DNA from: Adiantum capillus-veneris | Taxonomy: Eukaryota; Streptophyta; Polypodiopsida; Polypodiales; Pteridaceae | Length of the DNA stretch: 64,000 bases | Direction: 5' to 3' | Assembly: GCA_014529385.2 (NCBI GenBank) | Contig: CM043952.1 | Span: 62,144,119 to 62,208,118, forward strand | Translations under genes and position numbers: made by a program | Shown here: piece after piece, positions 23,650-36,600 of the stretch | How positions within the stretch are numbered: the first letter of the stretch is position 1 | Layout: every line of letters starts with the position of its first letter | Notes under the pieces: model-generated | The model's database searches: none | What the model was told of the DNA's origin: nothing | The model's input: only the letters and a program-made list of their open reading frames with translations

Positions 23650-25207
23650 CTAGTCGGAGGAAATTTTATGCGCGGCGAGGCACGGCGTCGAGCTCGAAAT
23701 GGCTCTTTATTAATTTTTATTTCCAATCGTCCAAAAATGCAAAAATTAGTTGAAAATGCTAAAGTTCACCCCAAAATCCCAAAAATCACCAGGAAAGTCC
23801 AAAAAATTCCCAAAAATTTCTAGGAATCTTAGAAAATCATCGACAATCACAATCAAGCCTTTCGACACGTAAAAGCACACCAAAAATAGCAAGTTTTACA
23901 AAAAATACCAAATTCGACCAAATCATCAACTCGGCCCCCGAAAATAGCAAAACACTCAAAACTTAGCGCGCTCAAAATCAAGCCATAAACTCACATTCAA
24001 AACAGCTCGAAAAGATCACAAAATATCAAATTTTTATGGAATTAAGCAAATATTAATGCAAAAATTAGTAAAAATTTACCAAAATTTTGCAAAAACTATC
24101 CTAAAAATACCCTAAAATTTTCTAAAATTTCTCCGCACATAGAGGAATAGAGCAACCAAATAAAAGCACAAAAATCACATCAATTCAATTGCCAAATAAT
24201 TTGATCAAAAAAATCAAGACTAGGTAATTAAACCGGCAAAATTAGGTCAAAATTCGACGGAATTGAAGTGTGTAAATCCCTGTTTGAGCTCAAAAACATA
24301 GCAATTAACCATTACACACATTAAATATGCAATCAAAAAATGAATCTATCATGCAAATTAAACACTTTTTAGGCACACACACACACACACACTGATAATT
24401 GGCAGCTTTTACCAATCGTTAGGTGCGCACACAAAAGGGTTAATCTTGTCGAAATTGCAATGTGATTTCACAAATCATTAGTTGGGCATGACCACAACAC
24501 AAATCAATCATCACAATTGAAAAATCATTAAGCACACATTGATTTCTAGGTGCACAAACATGGGCAAAATAGTGCACACACACCTAAAATTAGACATACA
24601 CACACTCAATTAGAATGCACACACACTTGATTTTAGTGCACACACACTTGCAATTGACCATCTGAGCATGCAATTAACTCAATTGGCACCCAATTAGCAA
24701 TGCACATTCACCAATTAGCATTTGAAACTTATCAAATTCATACACCACCAAATCTTAAAATTTTTGACATTATGACGGCATGAAAACGAACAATCAAAAA
24801 ATTCTCAATCCAACATAGCATCAACATTGCATTGCAATAACATAGCATCAACATTACATTGCATCATGGTGGGATCTCTACACAATTCTACACATCTTTA
24901 GATTATAGGGAGGTTGAGAATACCACCTTGATTACCTTTCCAATGAAGATCGACGATTGACGGTTGAATGCTCCATTCCTTCGTAGCAAATTAGTAAGTT
25001 AGCAAAATTAGTCAAATTAGCAAGGGGTTAGTGTGAAATTAGAGTGTGTAAACACACAATTGGCAAGATACGATGACCAATTAGGAAATTATGAACACAT
25101 TGCTTCATGCACACACATCCAAAATCCACAAAAACATAAACACACAAGTGAAATTAGTGAGGAAACACATTCGATTATGCTACAATTATACTAGCGTAGG
25201 CCATCAT
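23650..25207 (-). other. AT-rich untranslated leader of gypsy family G, minus orientation
   Basis: No coding frame. It mirrors the leader at 2951-4500: the same drifting TGTGTGC-type motifs (seen as ACACAC on the plus strand at 24370-24660), the same TTTTTGAATTTTCTA-like blocks and similar phrases near the PBS. Similarity fades below about 23720. Confidence 0.5.
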
Positions 25208-25226
25208 CCCCGGCAACGACGCCAAA
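25208..25226 (-). other. Primer-binding site of gypsy family G (tRNA-Asp-like)
   Basis: The minus strand reads TTTGGCGTCGTTGCCGGGG directly after the LTR end CCCCCAACA. It is one mismatch from the tRNA-Asp-type PBS TGGCGCCGTTGCCGGGG typical of plant Athila-like gypsy elements. Confidence 0.7.
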
Positions 25227-25596
25227 TGTTGGGGGTCCCATTGTTGCGTAGCTCCAATGACCAACAAAATTATCAATCCGGAGGGTGAGCTACCCGGCTA
25301 GGGCATGGAAACACTCACACAATTAGTGAGCTAATCATGGAAGCACAAATGGTTGGCTCTATGAGGTGAGTTTCTCGGCCTATGGAGGAGCTAAGCCACA
25401 ATGAAGGGCAATCTCCACATCCACTTCTCTTCACCTCTAATCAACCCAATCACACACACTAACGATTGCAAGATGCACACAACACTAATCCTATCATGCA
25501 ACACACTAATCGCAAGCGCACACACATAGATCCATTGAGCACCACACTCCAATCAAACCTACATGCACACACAAGCAAAAGAGGGAAATCACACAA

Positions 25597-25601
25597 GATT
25601 A
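25597..25601. repeat. Probable target-site duplication of C3 (GATTA), left copy
   Basis: GATTA at 25597-25601 and 31020-31024 flank the copia LTRs. One extra G (31019) and a missing LTR-initial T leave one base of uncertainty. Confidence 0.5.
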
Positions 25602-25783
25602 GAGTGGATGCAAGTGCGAGAGTAGAGAGAGAGAGACCTGCTTTGGGTGGAGCGCACAGAGCAACATTATCCTATTGCAGCTCCTTATTCTATTGTATTA
25701 AAGAATAATTGTATACATGGGTTAAGTTAGTAGATGGGTTAGTAGTAAGTGGGATGTTTGGCCAGTTGGTCTGAATCCCAACA
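25602..25783 (-). repeat. C3 3' LTR (182 bp)
   Basis: It ends (plus-strand side) with AATCCCAACA at 25783, next to a polypurine tract read on the minus strand as AAGTGGGAGTT. Its GA tract is only about six units, against fifty in the partner LTR. Confidence 0.85.
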
Positions 25784-25795
25784 AACTCCCACTTG
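25784..25795 (-). other. C3 polypurine tract
   Basis: The minus strand CAAGTGGGAGTT directly precedes TGTTGGGAT. C4 has AAGTGGGAGGT in the same place. Confidence 0.7.
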
Positions 25796-25852
25796 AAGTC
25801 CAACGTAGCCCAAGTGACTTGGTATGTACAACCTTGAATCAATCTAGTGGCT

Positions 25853-28797
25853 TCAACCTATACCCATCAACTCAGTGCAATGTGTAAACCTCTCCAAATC
25901 TAATCCTTTCATCAAAGTATCTGCTGGGTTGTTGTCACTGTGTACCTTGACCAAATCAATGATCTTTTTGGCCAAGAAATCTCTCACGAGATGATACATG
26001 ACTTCAATGTGTTTAATTTGGAGTGAAACACGGGATTCCTTGCCGATACAAGCACTCTGACTATCACAATATATCACTGGAGTCTCATCAATGCCAAGAT
26101 TTCTGACTAAGCGAGATAACCATACAGCCTCTTTACTTGCATCCGACAATGCAACGTACTCTGCTTCCGTAGTGGAAGACGACGTAAATCTTGAAGACAT
26201 GACCTCCAAGATACTGCTGCTCCAGCAAATATGAAGACATAGCCAGATGTCGATCTCCTATTGTCGACACAACCTGCATAGTTTGCATCTTCATAAACCA
26301 CAATGGATGCATCACTATTCCCAAAGCGTAAACACCTACTGATCGTACCTTTGAGGTACCTAAGAATGTGCTTCACTGCTTCCCAATTCTTGCTGCTAGG
26401 ATTTGCCATATATCGGCTTACCACTCCCACTGCAAAAGCAATGTCTAGTCTTGTGGCCACCATAGCATACATGAGACTGCCCACTGCCAAAGAATATGGT
26501 ACCTTAGCCATTTCAGCTCGCTCAGCATCAAATTTGGGTGCATCTTCCTTGCTGAGTTTCAAGAATGCCTACATTGGGGTACTCAATGCTTTCCCCCCTG
26601 CATATTGAAACGCTCCAAAACTTTCTCAATGTATGTTTCCTGAGATAACTCAAGAATACGATGTTTGCGATTTCTTTTGATTCGCATGCCAAGAAAGTAT
26701 GTAGCATCCCCCAAATCTTTCATTGCAAAATTATTGCTAAGTGTTTTCTTCAAGTTGGCAATTTCCGCAATGGATTTCCCAGCTATAAGCATGTCATCAA
26801 CATACAAAACTAGAATGATCATCGAGCCATCATCTAGCTTTCTTGTACAAGGAGTGATCCTCTTTGCTCCCTTTATATCCTTGAGACCTCATACATGCAT
26901 CAAATTTATGATACCACTGTCGTGAACCCTGCTTTAAGCCATAAAGTGCTTTTTTGAGCTTACATACTAGCTCCTCAAGATGCGTTCTCCCGAACAAACC
27001 CTTCAGGCTACTACATGTAAACATCCTCATCAAGATCCCCGTGAAGAAATGTTATTTTTACATCCATTTGGACAAGTTCCATGGCCTCAATCACTACAAG
27101 ACCAAGTACGGTTCTAAGCATTGTCATCTTGACTACAGGCGAGAAGATTTCATCAAAATCGACTCCCTTTTGTTGTTTGAACCCTTTGGCTACAAGTCTA
27201 GCCTTGTACTTTGAATTTGGATCACCTGAGGTAAATTTCTTCTTGTAAACCCATTTGCAAGGTAAAGCTTTCGCATCATTTGGCAATTCTACCAAGTCCC
27301 AAGTGTCGTTAGCCAGAATCAAGTTATACTCATATTCCATAGCCTACGCCCACTTCACCACATCATCCGTCATCATGGCTTCTTGGTAGCAGCTTGGCTC
27401 ACCGCAATCGGTCAGCATGATGTAATCAAGACCTAGCTCGAAATGCGCATGTGGATGAGAGACTCTAGTAGACCGTCTCACTCCTTGACCATTGCTATCC
27501 GCTCCCTCTGGAGCATTGCTAGTGGAAGGTACATCACTAGCCCACTCAGTTGATTTCATTGTCTCTGAGGCAACATCCTCAAAAGTGACTCTCCGAATCT
27601 CTATTTCCTTGATAGGTTGTTTATGCATCTTCGACTCATTGAAGATCACATCTGAACTATGGATGACTCGACGAGATTCTGGGTGCCAGATACGATATCC
27701 CATCTCTCCATATGCACCTTATCCAATGAAAATACATTTTTGTGACTTTGGCTCTAACTTCTGTCGAAGTTGCACATGAGCATAAGCTTCACAACCAAAA
27801 ACACGTAGATGGGCATAGTGGAGCTTATGTTTAGACCATAACTCTTCTGGAATCTCATAATTCAATGGCGTACTACGTGAACGATTTATAATGTGCACTG
27901 CGATCAAGACGGCTTCTGCCCAAAAGCCTTGTGTGAGATTTGCTCTAGAAAGCATGGCTATGACTCTTTCCTGAATCGTACGATTCATACGCTCAGCAAC
28001 TCCATTCTAAGCTAGTGTGTATGGTGCAATAAACTACCTTTTAATCCCCCTTTCAGCACAGAAATTGTCAAACTCCTTGGAGACATACTCTCCACCGTTG
28101 TCAGTTTGCAACCTCTTGAGTTTCTTGCCAGACTGATTCTCAACGAGTGCCAAAAAAATTTGGAACATAGGAAGAACTTGATCCTTATGTTTCTAAGGAT
28201 ATGCCCACACCTTTCGAGTAGAGTCATCTATGAATGTCACAAAATAGCTGGCCCCCCCTAGAGATTTGGTTGACATAGGACCACAAACATCACTATGTAC
28301 TAAATCTAGAGGTTCCCCATGGTAAGTGAATAGACCTAGTCTATTTGCCATAGATACAGTGCTCACAAACAGGAAAGTCAACATAATACAAGACAAGTAA
28401 CTAGCCAAAACGAGTCAGAGTTCTCATTCCTTTTTGGCTAATATGACCTAGCCGGCAGACGACAGCTCGGCTATAGATATGTAATCATAACCAACATCTG
28501 ACCTCTGAGTACAACAAGATTACCTTTGCGTACTATCCACGAACCATTGCCAAATGTGGTGTTGTAGCCCAAAATCATCAAGCTGACCAACAGAAAACAA
28601 GCTTTTAGTCAACTTGGGCACGTGTCTAACATTACATACAGTAAAGTGCGTGCCATTCCTTAGATGCAATTTGACATTTCCAACACCCTCAATGTCTTAT
28701 TCATAAGCATCACCAAGTCTCACTTTGCCACAAGAGTGAGAATAAGTAGAGAACCACTCTCTATGTAGTGTCACATGGAAACTGGCACCAGAATCTA
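25853..28797 (-). pseudogene. C3 pol: protease, integrase, RT and RNase H remnants
   Basis: Reading down the minus strand: protease DSGASFHVTLHREWF (about 28795-28750); integrase zinc region lost, then [10 protein letters not shown] and [15 protein letters not shown] (28320-28200), DNGGEYVSKEF-like text near 28100, MNRTIQERVIAML and the FGCEAYAHVQLRQK block (27988-27719); the linker MGYRIWHPESRRVIHSSDV (27703); RT from ANDTWDLVELP through VAKGFKQQKGVDF (about 27310-27130), QMDVKITFLHGD, YVDDMLIAGKSIAEI (26822) and MRIKRN; RNase H with EDANYAGCVDNRRSTSGYVF and STTEAEYVALSDASKEAVWL; end at ELMGIG (25853). Frame changes occur near 28230, 27030, 26820, 26570 and 26200. It is inactive. Confidence 0.9.
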
Positions 28798-29629
28798 CTA
28801 TCCAAAATTCTGTGCATACTGCACATCTTCTATAACAAGATCCTTGAGAGGTAGATCTGTTGTGAAGACCAATACATCAGAGGTAAGTGGCATAACAACC
28901 ACTAGAAGAGTCTCTACAATAGGAGCATTTGAAGACTCTAGCACATTGATCTCCTCTAACTTTGTTTTTCCCTTGTTTGAATCATCAGACTTAGAAGTGT
29001 CACCGGATTGTTTATCCTCCTTGCTTTGCTGCCATTTCCTGCAATCCTTCTTCACATGCCATTTTTTATGGCAGTGATAGCACTTGACATTACGCATAGA
29101 AACTTGAGACTTACTACGTGAGCCCCCACGTTCCTTGCTTTTGGCACGGCTTTGAGTGCGACCCCTCTGTCTATCACTAGAAACATAGGCATCACCATCC
29201 TTCTTGCCTTCGAGAGATTTCTTACGAATCTCCTCGATAAACAGACGCCCAAGGACGTCATTAATGTGAGTAGAAATAGTGCCCTCTTCCTTCATACGAA
29301 GGTCAAACAGCTTCTTCATCAAGAAAACCTTATTAGTGGCACTTTTGTTCTCATAGCTAGAACACAACTTATCCCATACATCTCTAGCGATCCTTTCTCC
29401 AACTATAGTAAAGTACACCAATTTGGCCAAATGCAAACAGAGGGTAGATTTGGGCTTAGCATCAAGTTTCTCCCACTCAACATCTGTATACTCGCCCTCT
29501 CGGTGCTCCATGATAGGATACAGCTGGCCTTTTTGTAAGAACATCTTCAATCTACTCTTTCCAGATAGCAAAATTTGTCCCATCAAATTTTCGGATATTG
29601 TAAACATCCTTTTCACCACTAGATGACAT
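28798..29629 (-). pseudogene. C3 gag remnant
   Basis: The start MSSSGEKDVYNIRKFDGTNF at 29629 fits copia gag (C4 has IKKLDGTNFPFWK). A stop follows soon after and the frame shifts. The frame 29619-28798 then carries the capsid part (VWDKLCSSYENKSATNKVFL, MKKLFDLRMKEEGTISTHIN) and a zinc knuckle CYHCHKKWHVKKDC, in which the usual glycine before the histidine is tryptophan. Compared with C4, a segment between the SQLTAQEI-like region and the knuckle is missing. Confidence 0.85.
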
Positions 29630-30724
29630 GGCTACAAGATAAAGATAATATGGCAATAAACACTGGTAATTTTGGGAAAAATTCAGCAGAGTGTCCCCAG
29701 AAAAATTGACAGAATTTCAATCCAAAACTATCACAAGAGATCAGTAACACATCAAAAGTAATGCTCTCAGAGCATAAGACGGGCGCATCAACCACTAACT
29801 GTGCATAAAAAGTCAAAAGCTGACCCAAGACTGCCAATACAGCGTCAAATGCACCTAGCCCTCTCTATACATGTCCTATGGAAAGGCCACAAAAAATGGG
29901 TACTCAAGCAACCTGTATCACCGAAAGGATCTCAACATTCGAGAATCCCCCATCTCAAGAAAACCTCACGCTATCGATCCTCACAAAAGGTTATGTAGAC
30001 AAGAAACCAGCCTAATCGCACAAAGGGCCTCCGAACCGAGTCTCAGAAACGGTCAGGACTGCCAGAAACAAGCCAAATATGCTCCACAAAAGGTACATAT
30101 GGTAGTTTTCGCAGCTCAACGTACATCCATTGTCAACAATACATGCTCAAACAGGCACCAAACAAAATGTGCAAGCAGTAAACAAATCCCTGCGGGGAGT
30201 AAAACCGCTCTCAAAAAAGCTCAAGCACTATCAAAAGTGCCAAAACAATGCATATGCGCATCAAGTACTCCCACTAAAATTTGTGCTGATGCTAAACACT
30301 GCAACATGTAAGAAACCTAGATGTCATGTATCTATGCAAAAACTTCTGAGGAGATGGATGCCTGAAAAACCCGCGACAATGTGGATGCCAAAAAGTGCTC
30401 CTAATCAGCCCATAAACACCGTCTCAATAGCACATAATAGCCATAAAACGGCTATATACCATCCCAAAATAGTCTCTGAACAACCTGTACATGTGTCATG
30501 TACCTTGTACGTGTAGTTGTAGCAAAAGTGGAGTTGAAAAATACAACTCCTGAAGCGTAGCTCAGATGAAGCTTTCGACTGCACGAACAGCTTCAAAAGG
30601 TGGGTAAAACCCAAGGACACCTGATGGAAATGCTCTCGAAACGCTGAATTTTCCAATGCCAAAATCGAAAACCTGTTTGCACTTTTAAAAGTGCACGCGC
30701 GGATGCAAAAACGGCAAGCACAAA
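29630..30724 (-). other. C3 untranslated leader
   Basis: About 1.1 kb between PBS and gag with no supported ORF. Phrases near the gag start (such as the CAGCAGAGTGTCCCC block) correspond to the C4 leader (CGGCAGAGTTTCCCC). Short open frames are not conserved. Confidence 0.6.
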
Positions 30725-30739
30725 CCTTGCTCTGATACA
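30725..30739 (-). other. C3 primer-binding site (initiator tRNA-Met type)
   Basis: The minus strand reads TGTATCAGAGCAAGG: the usual copia TGGTATCAGAGC with one G lost, two bases from the LTR end. Confidence 0.75.
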
Positions 30740-30741
30740 GT

Positions 30742-31018
<277 letters not shown>

Positions 31019-31285
31019 GGATTAACCACTAATTAGTTAAGATCTAGCTAATCTAAGCATCATAGGCAATCATAAGAAGCATGAGAGAGGCATAGTGAAA
31101 GAGAATGAATCATTGATTAGTGTTAATCAAGTCTCATGAGCAAGGAGAATCTCAAGGACTCCATAGCCACACACCTCAAGAGCTCTCACCAAAGAGTGCT
31201 CTCAAAAAATGAGCTTAAGAACCCTAATTTTGTTTACACACTTCCTTATATACCTAGGGTAAAAATATGCAATGTCCGGGATGAG

Positions 31286-33064
31286 AGTGGCATCTCACAG
31301 ATGGGATACAGGGCACTCTTCAAAGCATTAGCTAAAAAGTCTCAAAATAAACTACAGAGAGAATAATTGCTGCCAAAGCCATCACGTGTAAAGGCTGCTT
31401 GCCGAAACGTAAACAATGAGGTGTTTGAGAAACTTGGGTCACCATTCCATATTGAAGCAACGTTCTTAGGCAAGGGTGGCAGAGAGGTACAGTTTAACGA
31501 GCACAACAACCTCTTCATTGATCTTGAAGCATTGCAAAGGTATGCAGTTCACTTCTCTGACATCAATCGAGAGGAGTGCGGTGGGGTTCTCAAGTTTGTT
31601 TTGAAGCTCGACGAATGCGAGGTCCTGAAGAACAAGAAGCTGGAGAGAGTCACCATTACCCTCATGAACAGAACTTTGGATCCATCAATAACAAAAGAGG
31701 ATCCACAATACTTCAGCGTGCAATTTGAAAACAACATTCTAACTCTAGGATCATTTCAGGTATACTTATTTCACTCTATAATAACAAAAATATTGATTAT
31801 TTGGTTGTTGATTTTCTATTTCATTTTTCATTGCAGGTTGATAAGGAAGATTTTGAAATCCTCGATTGGGTTTTTAGTCAAACCCAAATTCCTTCTTCAT
31901 CAATGAACAAAGAAACGGAGTCGTACTTTCAGTGGAAGGATTTGGTGACTATACAATGGAATGGCACATGGTAGGTGACTTAAAGACTCTTAAGTGTATA
32001 TACAACATACACACAGCTGTGGAAAATCCATGCTTATATTGCATGACTGATGCACAATCTCTTGAGAGTGTGCAATGGAATAGAGCTCCCAACAGACATC
32101 TTCAAGATAAAACTTTTAGGCCAGTTCTTGATATTCCTCTGAGTAGAGTTCACGTATGTACACTTCATGCACTCTCTAGAATAATTGAAAAGGTGGTTCA
32201 TTTGTACATATGTTTTGCATGAACATTGAAGCCAGAGAGTGAGTCAAAAAGAGTGACCAAAGCATTAGAGAGAGTGCTCTCAGACATTGGTTTGCATGGA
32301 GGCAATGTCAAAATCGAAGAGGACCCTAAGATGTCTCAAAGTTGTTACAAGGTACCTAGGAAAGCATCGATAGGCGGCATGAAGGCTAGAAGGTTTCTTG
32401 GGTTTAGCCTCAAAGATTCAGATAGAGAGGAGAGGAGAAACCTATTCAACAAATGGAAATAGTTACACAAAGTGGTAAAAGACAATGTTGGTGGTGGGGC
32501 AATCCAAAATCACAAGGCGAACGTGTGGAAATCACTAAATAAAATTTTCCACTACATTGAGCAGCATTCTTGGGACCAAAGTAAGCTCACATCATTTCAA
32601 GCAGCCTTGCTAGATTGGAAGAAGGCTTATCTTATAGGGTGGGGTGGGCAACATATCACACATTACATGGTTAGTTAACATGCTATGTATACAAACAAAA
32701 TTTAATATTGTACTCTACTCACTATTTTGTTTTATTTTGATGCAGCACATACTGTTCAACCATGGTCCATATTTTGCCAAGACATACGGCTCACTATCAA
32801 TATGGTCCACACAAGGCATGGAAAAAATCCACTACATGGCAAGAACAAGTTACTTAAGCACACTAGACATGGGGGAGGAAAGGATAAGGCCAATTGCCTA
32901 TTAGAGTTACACCAATGGACTTATAGACGATTTATTCATAGAGCAAGGCAGAAGGAGCTTCTTAAGAGTTTAGAAATCACATGGTCTTTAAAACACATCC
33001 GCAAAGAGAAGAAACAAATGGCTTGGGGAAATTCAAATGCGGGGGAGCACCATGCGAGGTGGTG
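31286..33064 (+). pseudogene. Decayed intron-containing gene of unknown repetitive family (plus strand)
   Basis: It reads in order: SQMGYRALFKALAKKSQ (about 31295-31366), one stop, then PSRVKAACRNVNNEVFEKLG, FIDLEALQRYAVHF, GGVLKFVLKLDECEVL and LERVTITLMNRTL. A 77-bp intron follows with good borders (GTATAC at 31760, TTGCAG ending 31836). Next come DFEILDWVFSQTQIP, a frameshift near 31925, YTMEWHMVGDLKTLKCIYNI, PCLYCMTDAQ, DIPLSRVHVCTLHALSRIIE, a TGA where Trp is likely (32219), and GLHGGNVKIEEDPK. A second intron (GTTAGT at 32670, ATGCAG ending 32745) precedes SLSIWSTQGMEKIHYMA and HTRHGGGKDKANCLLELHQW. The PCxxC, H-x-x-TLHA-x-x-R-I-x-E and GMEKIHY motifs suggest a transposon-type enzyme, but I do not recognise the family. 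The 5' end is probably cut by the gypsy LTR. Confidence 0.5.
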
Positions 33065-33141
33065 ACAGTCACGAGTCAAGAGCGGGAAAAGATGGACCTG
33101 AGCCCCTCGTTTTTATCCTCTGCGATGCACCTCCTTCTTCC

Positions 33142-35100
33142 TCACTCTGTACCTCTTTTTGTGTGTAAGCTCCATAGATGAGATCGTTCCTCTATTGATG
33201 GCAGCATCCCCATGGACATCAGGCGTCTTCTTTCCCTCATAAACAGCCTCTTGTTGTATGGATCTAAGCTCTCCGGGTCTTCAACCCCTGCAGCCAGAGC
33301 TTGAGCTATGTAGAACATGAAATAGGGGGCTCTGAGTGCTTCGCACCCATACCCAATGCCAAAGACGCGTAGAGCAAACTGTTTCTCAATCAAAATTATT
33401 CTTTCTGCATTTAGTGGGAAGGGGTTCCCACCACACAATCTTGTAATAACTTTCATTGTAAATAGTGGGAACTTTGCATTGTCCTCGGAGTATTCCTTGT
33501 GGTATATTATGATCTACAAAACAATATTAAAACATTTAGGGGCCATAAGTGAGATGAGGACAATTTTCAAGTATTTTAATTGTTTCTACAAAACTTTTTG
33601 TGGTTAAAATGCCCGATGTACTGAGACAATGCCGCATCCTTGCCTTGTACTCCAGTGGCAAGCCCTTGCCGTGAGCCTCCCGCTCTTCTAAGGAAACTAT
33701 CGTCATACACTAGCACCTGTCAACAAAAAGATTGATCATGATATTTCATCATTGGGCCATCTCCAATACCATCTGAATGCCTTAAAGATTACCATCTGAT
33801 TCTCATTCATTTCCAACATCGACCTTCCCCACAAATGAATAGACTGACTATTCACTACCTGAGCTCTGGGTGCCACGGGCCTACCCATGTTTTCCAAGCC
33901 GAGTTGTTTTGTTGTCAATTGGAACTGCTCATTTGTTGGCAAATTGGCCTCTCCAGACTTCACTTCATTGAATGTATCTTTCATCAGTTGCCACCCTGAA
34001 GTGAACTGTGAGTTATGGACAGCTGTGTCAGCAAGAAGATTTTGTTCCACTCCATCATCATCCACAAATCCCATGTCTGCCTCATAAAACTTTGCAATTG
34101 CAGTTAAGCAGTAGTCCTCCCATATATTCAGCTCATGCATGATATCTGTGAGCAGAATGTAGTGGATGTCACCCGCCATAGCAAAGCTGGGAGCGCAATT
34201 CAGAGGCAAAGTCACTTCCTTATTTGGGATTTCTTGCTTGCATCCTAATGTTTCATTCGCAAGAGAAGCAAGAGTTAAGCCCGCATCAAATGTTTCCTTT
34301 AATACCTCTACCCGCTCTTCTTCTGGGTCAAACTGCACCTCCACATCCTCTACCTCTTCCTTTGGTCCCAAACGGGCAACTACCAAAAGTTGATGATTGG
34401 GAAGTCTCTGACTCACCATCCATCTGCAAGCAGACAAACCCGTGGTTGAATTCCACTAAGCAAATTTTTTTTTAATTGCTTCATACACCTACTCTTGTAC
34501 AAGCAGTGCATTGGAGGGACACTTTTCTAGACAGCAATTCAGTCTCCTTGCCGCACCCTTGTCAGGGTCAAGGTCGGTTGGGTGCACATATCTCATGCCA
34601 TCAATTGTCATGGAATTGTCACAAATGACTGCCTCATACTTTTGCAAATGGGTTTGTAGGTACTCAAATGAGCAATAAATGATCCTCTATATAGAAAACT
34701 TTGCATTAAACATTCTTGATAGTTCTGGTGCACGGTGATGAGCACGAGCGTTGTATAAAAATGTGTATAGTTTTGCTTCATATGTATCCTTGCCCACATC
34801 TTCTGTCTCCAAGACTATGATCCACATGTTTGAAAGAAAAAGCAAGCCAAAACTACTTTTCAAAATTGGTCTGTATTTGGTGTCATAACCAAGCAATATT
34901 GGGCCTGGAAAATCCCTCAAGGTCTCTATTCGCTTGGTTCTGTCCCGTGCGCTAATGTCATAATAGGTGACGTGACTAGAGTCAGAACCAAGCGAATAGG
35001 GGCCCCAAGAATCTCCAAAGGGCCCTATTTTCTTGGATCTGATCCAAGTTGAACTCACGTTGTACCCGCATCCATTTGGAATAGGAGGATTGGAACAAAG
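33142..35100 (-). pseudogene. Multi-exon gene or relic of unknown function (minus strand, convergent with 31286-33064)
   Basis: The minus strand holds several open blocks with exon-like edges. 35058-34500 includes GPILLGYDTKYRPILKSSFG, AHHRAPELSRMFNAKF, YEAVICDNSMTIDGMRYVHP and GAARRLNCCLEKC. A 34428-33793 block (after TGCTTGCAG) includes VQFDPEEERVEVLKETFDAG, HYILLTDIMHELNIWEDYCL and GRPVAPRAQVVNSQSIHLWG. A 76-bp intron fits 33792-33717 (GTAATC...TGACAG). A last block, 33515-33142 (after TTTTGTAG), includes YHKEYSEDNAKFPLFTMKVI, GNPFPLNAERIILIEKQF and EALRAPYFMFYIAQALAAG and ends in RGTE. Block joins are not all in phase, so it may be decayed. I do not recognise the family. The short introns resemble those of the convergent neighbour, hinting at one two-gene element. 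Confidence 0.45.
34926..34999. repeat. 17-bp perfect inverted repeat
   Basis: CTATTCGCTTGGTTCTG at 34926-34942 and CAGAACCAAGCGAATAG at 34983-34999, separated by 40 bp, inside the coding-like block of the minus-strand gene. Confidence 0.9.
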
Positions 35101-35422
35101 AATTTAATGTTATCAGTAAAAGATATGTAGGCCTACTCACTCACTATGCCCATACATAGCATTGAAAAACAACTCAAGCACGGTCACATAAGGAGTCATT
35201 ATTCCAACCATGCCTTGAACCTCACAATGCTGCATGGAGAATCTCAACTAATACGTACGATTTGTAACTCTGTCGATCTTGAGGTTGCGAGACTTATAAT
35301 CTTACCCTAACAACCACTCTCGGCCCTTGGAGTTTGGTTCCCCTTGTGTCCTAGCCTCGTAACACAGTGGCTTTGGTGCTCACACAGTTAACAACACACA
35401 GGCAGAGAAGAGTGACCCGGGG

Positions 35423-35461
<39 letters not shown>

Positions 35462-35748
35462 GGAGAGAGAGAGAGAGAGAACCTGTCTCTGCAATATCCA
35501 ATGGTGCCAAGGTGGATGGTGATTTCGCTGGTTGCTGAGACCAAGAACCAAAAGGTGGCCACGGGGAAGAGGACAAAAAGGCGAAGGCAAGGGCGATGGC
35601 GATGCTGCAGCAAAGGACTCAAACCAGTGGAGGCTGCTCAACGCAGGATCACGAGAGGTGGCCAAGGGAAAGAGCACAAAAAAGACGAAGGCAAGCGTGG
35701 TTTGTTTTTTCTACTTGGAGATGCAGATGACGACTGCAATGGTGATTG
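35101..35748. other. Unassigned sequence with GA microsatellite
   Basis: No supported gene. An interrupted GA tract lies at about 35421-35480. The purine-rich segment after it (35500-35700) has open frames in all directions that reflect composition. Confidence 0.4.
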
Positions 35749-35752
35749 ACGT
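35749..35752. repeat. Target-site duplication of E2, left copy (ACGT)
   Basis: ACGT directly precedes the LTR start TGTCAGGAG and recurs at 44620-44623 after the LTR end CTCACA. Confidence 0.7.
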
Positions 35753-36600
35753 TGTCAGGAGTTTTTTGGAGCAAGGGATTGCGCATATGTACATACACAT
35801 GCATGGTGCATCGAATAAAGGATTTCCCAATTTCCATAGCCAGGTGGTTACATGGGGCCCACATGTGTACAGGTAGGACAGCATGTACATAGTGCATCGA
35901 TTTTCACTAGTACCAGTACCAATATGTTTTTTCTACAATAATGAGGAGTTTATAGCGCGTAAAAATTCTCGAGGAAGCTATCCGCGGGCCGACGACACGA
36001 GGTAAGCAGGTGCGTCAGATGGCATCTGGTGGCGTCAAGAGGGCGAACGGGGTCAATATTTGCACGTGGATGAATACGGACACAAAGTGGTGTTTTCTTG
36101 TGAGAGTTATGCAGAAAGTTCATCATTAGGACCACTTTTTGGGGCCACTTCACGTGGTTTCGAGACGCATTATTGAAAAGAAATGAGTGCCAGGTGTGCG
36201 TATGGATGCAATAGGGTGACAACTATGCACTGCGAGGTCAGTTTTTGGCCTGTTCGGGGTCCGTTTGAGGTCATCTAAAAGGCCAAGGGTGACCAACTAA
36301 TAAAGATAAGTGTGGGAACTGAAAAAACTGAGAGAAGACCAGAAAAAACGTGGAGAAGAGCGGAGGAACAGCCGCAGGTGTGTTTTTTGGGTTTTTGGAG
36401 CCTGTTTTGGCCATAAACTGCTCATTCGAGGTCGGATTTGAGCATTTTGACATTGTAGACTGGGGTTTTGGGCCGTTCCGGACGCGATGGCATTGTCCAT
36501 TTTTCCAAATTCCTCAATTTTTTCTACTTTTTTGGCTGTGTAAGTTTCTCTTATGAGCAAAGCTTCTGCTCCAATTTTTGATTGTATCTGGTATCTTTTA

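Noticed and set aside
31136-31285. Treating the frame from 31136 as the start of the plus-strand gene
   Set aside because: This part aligns with family G LTR sequence (2285-2700), so the gene-specific part begins only near 31286.
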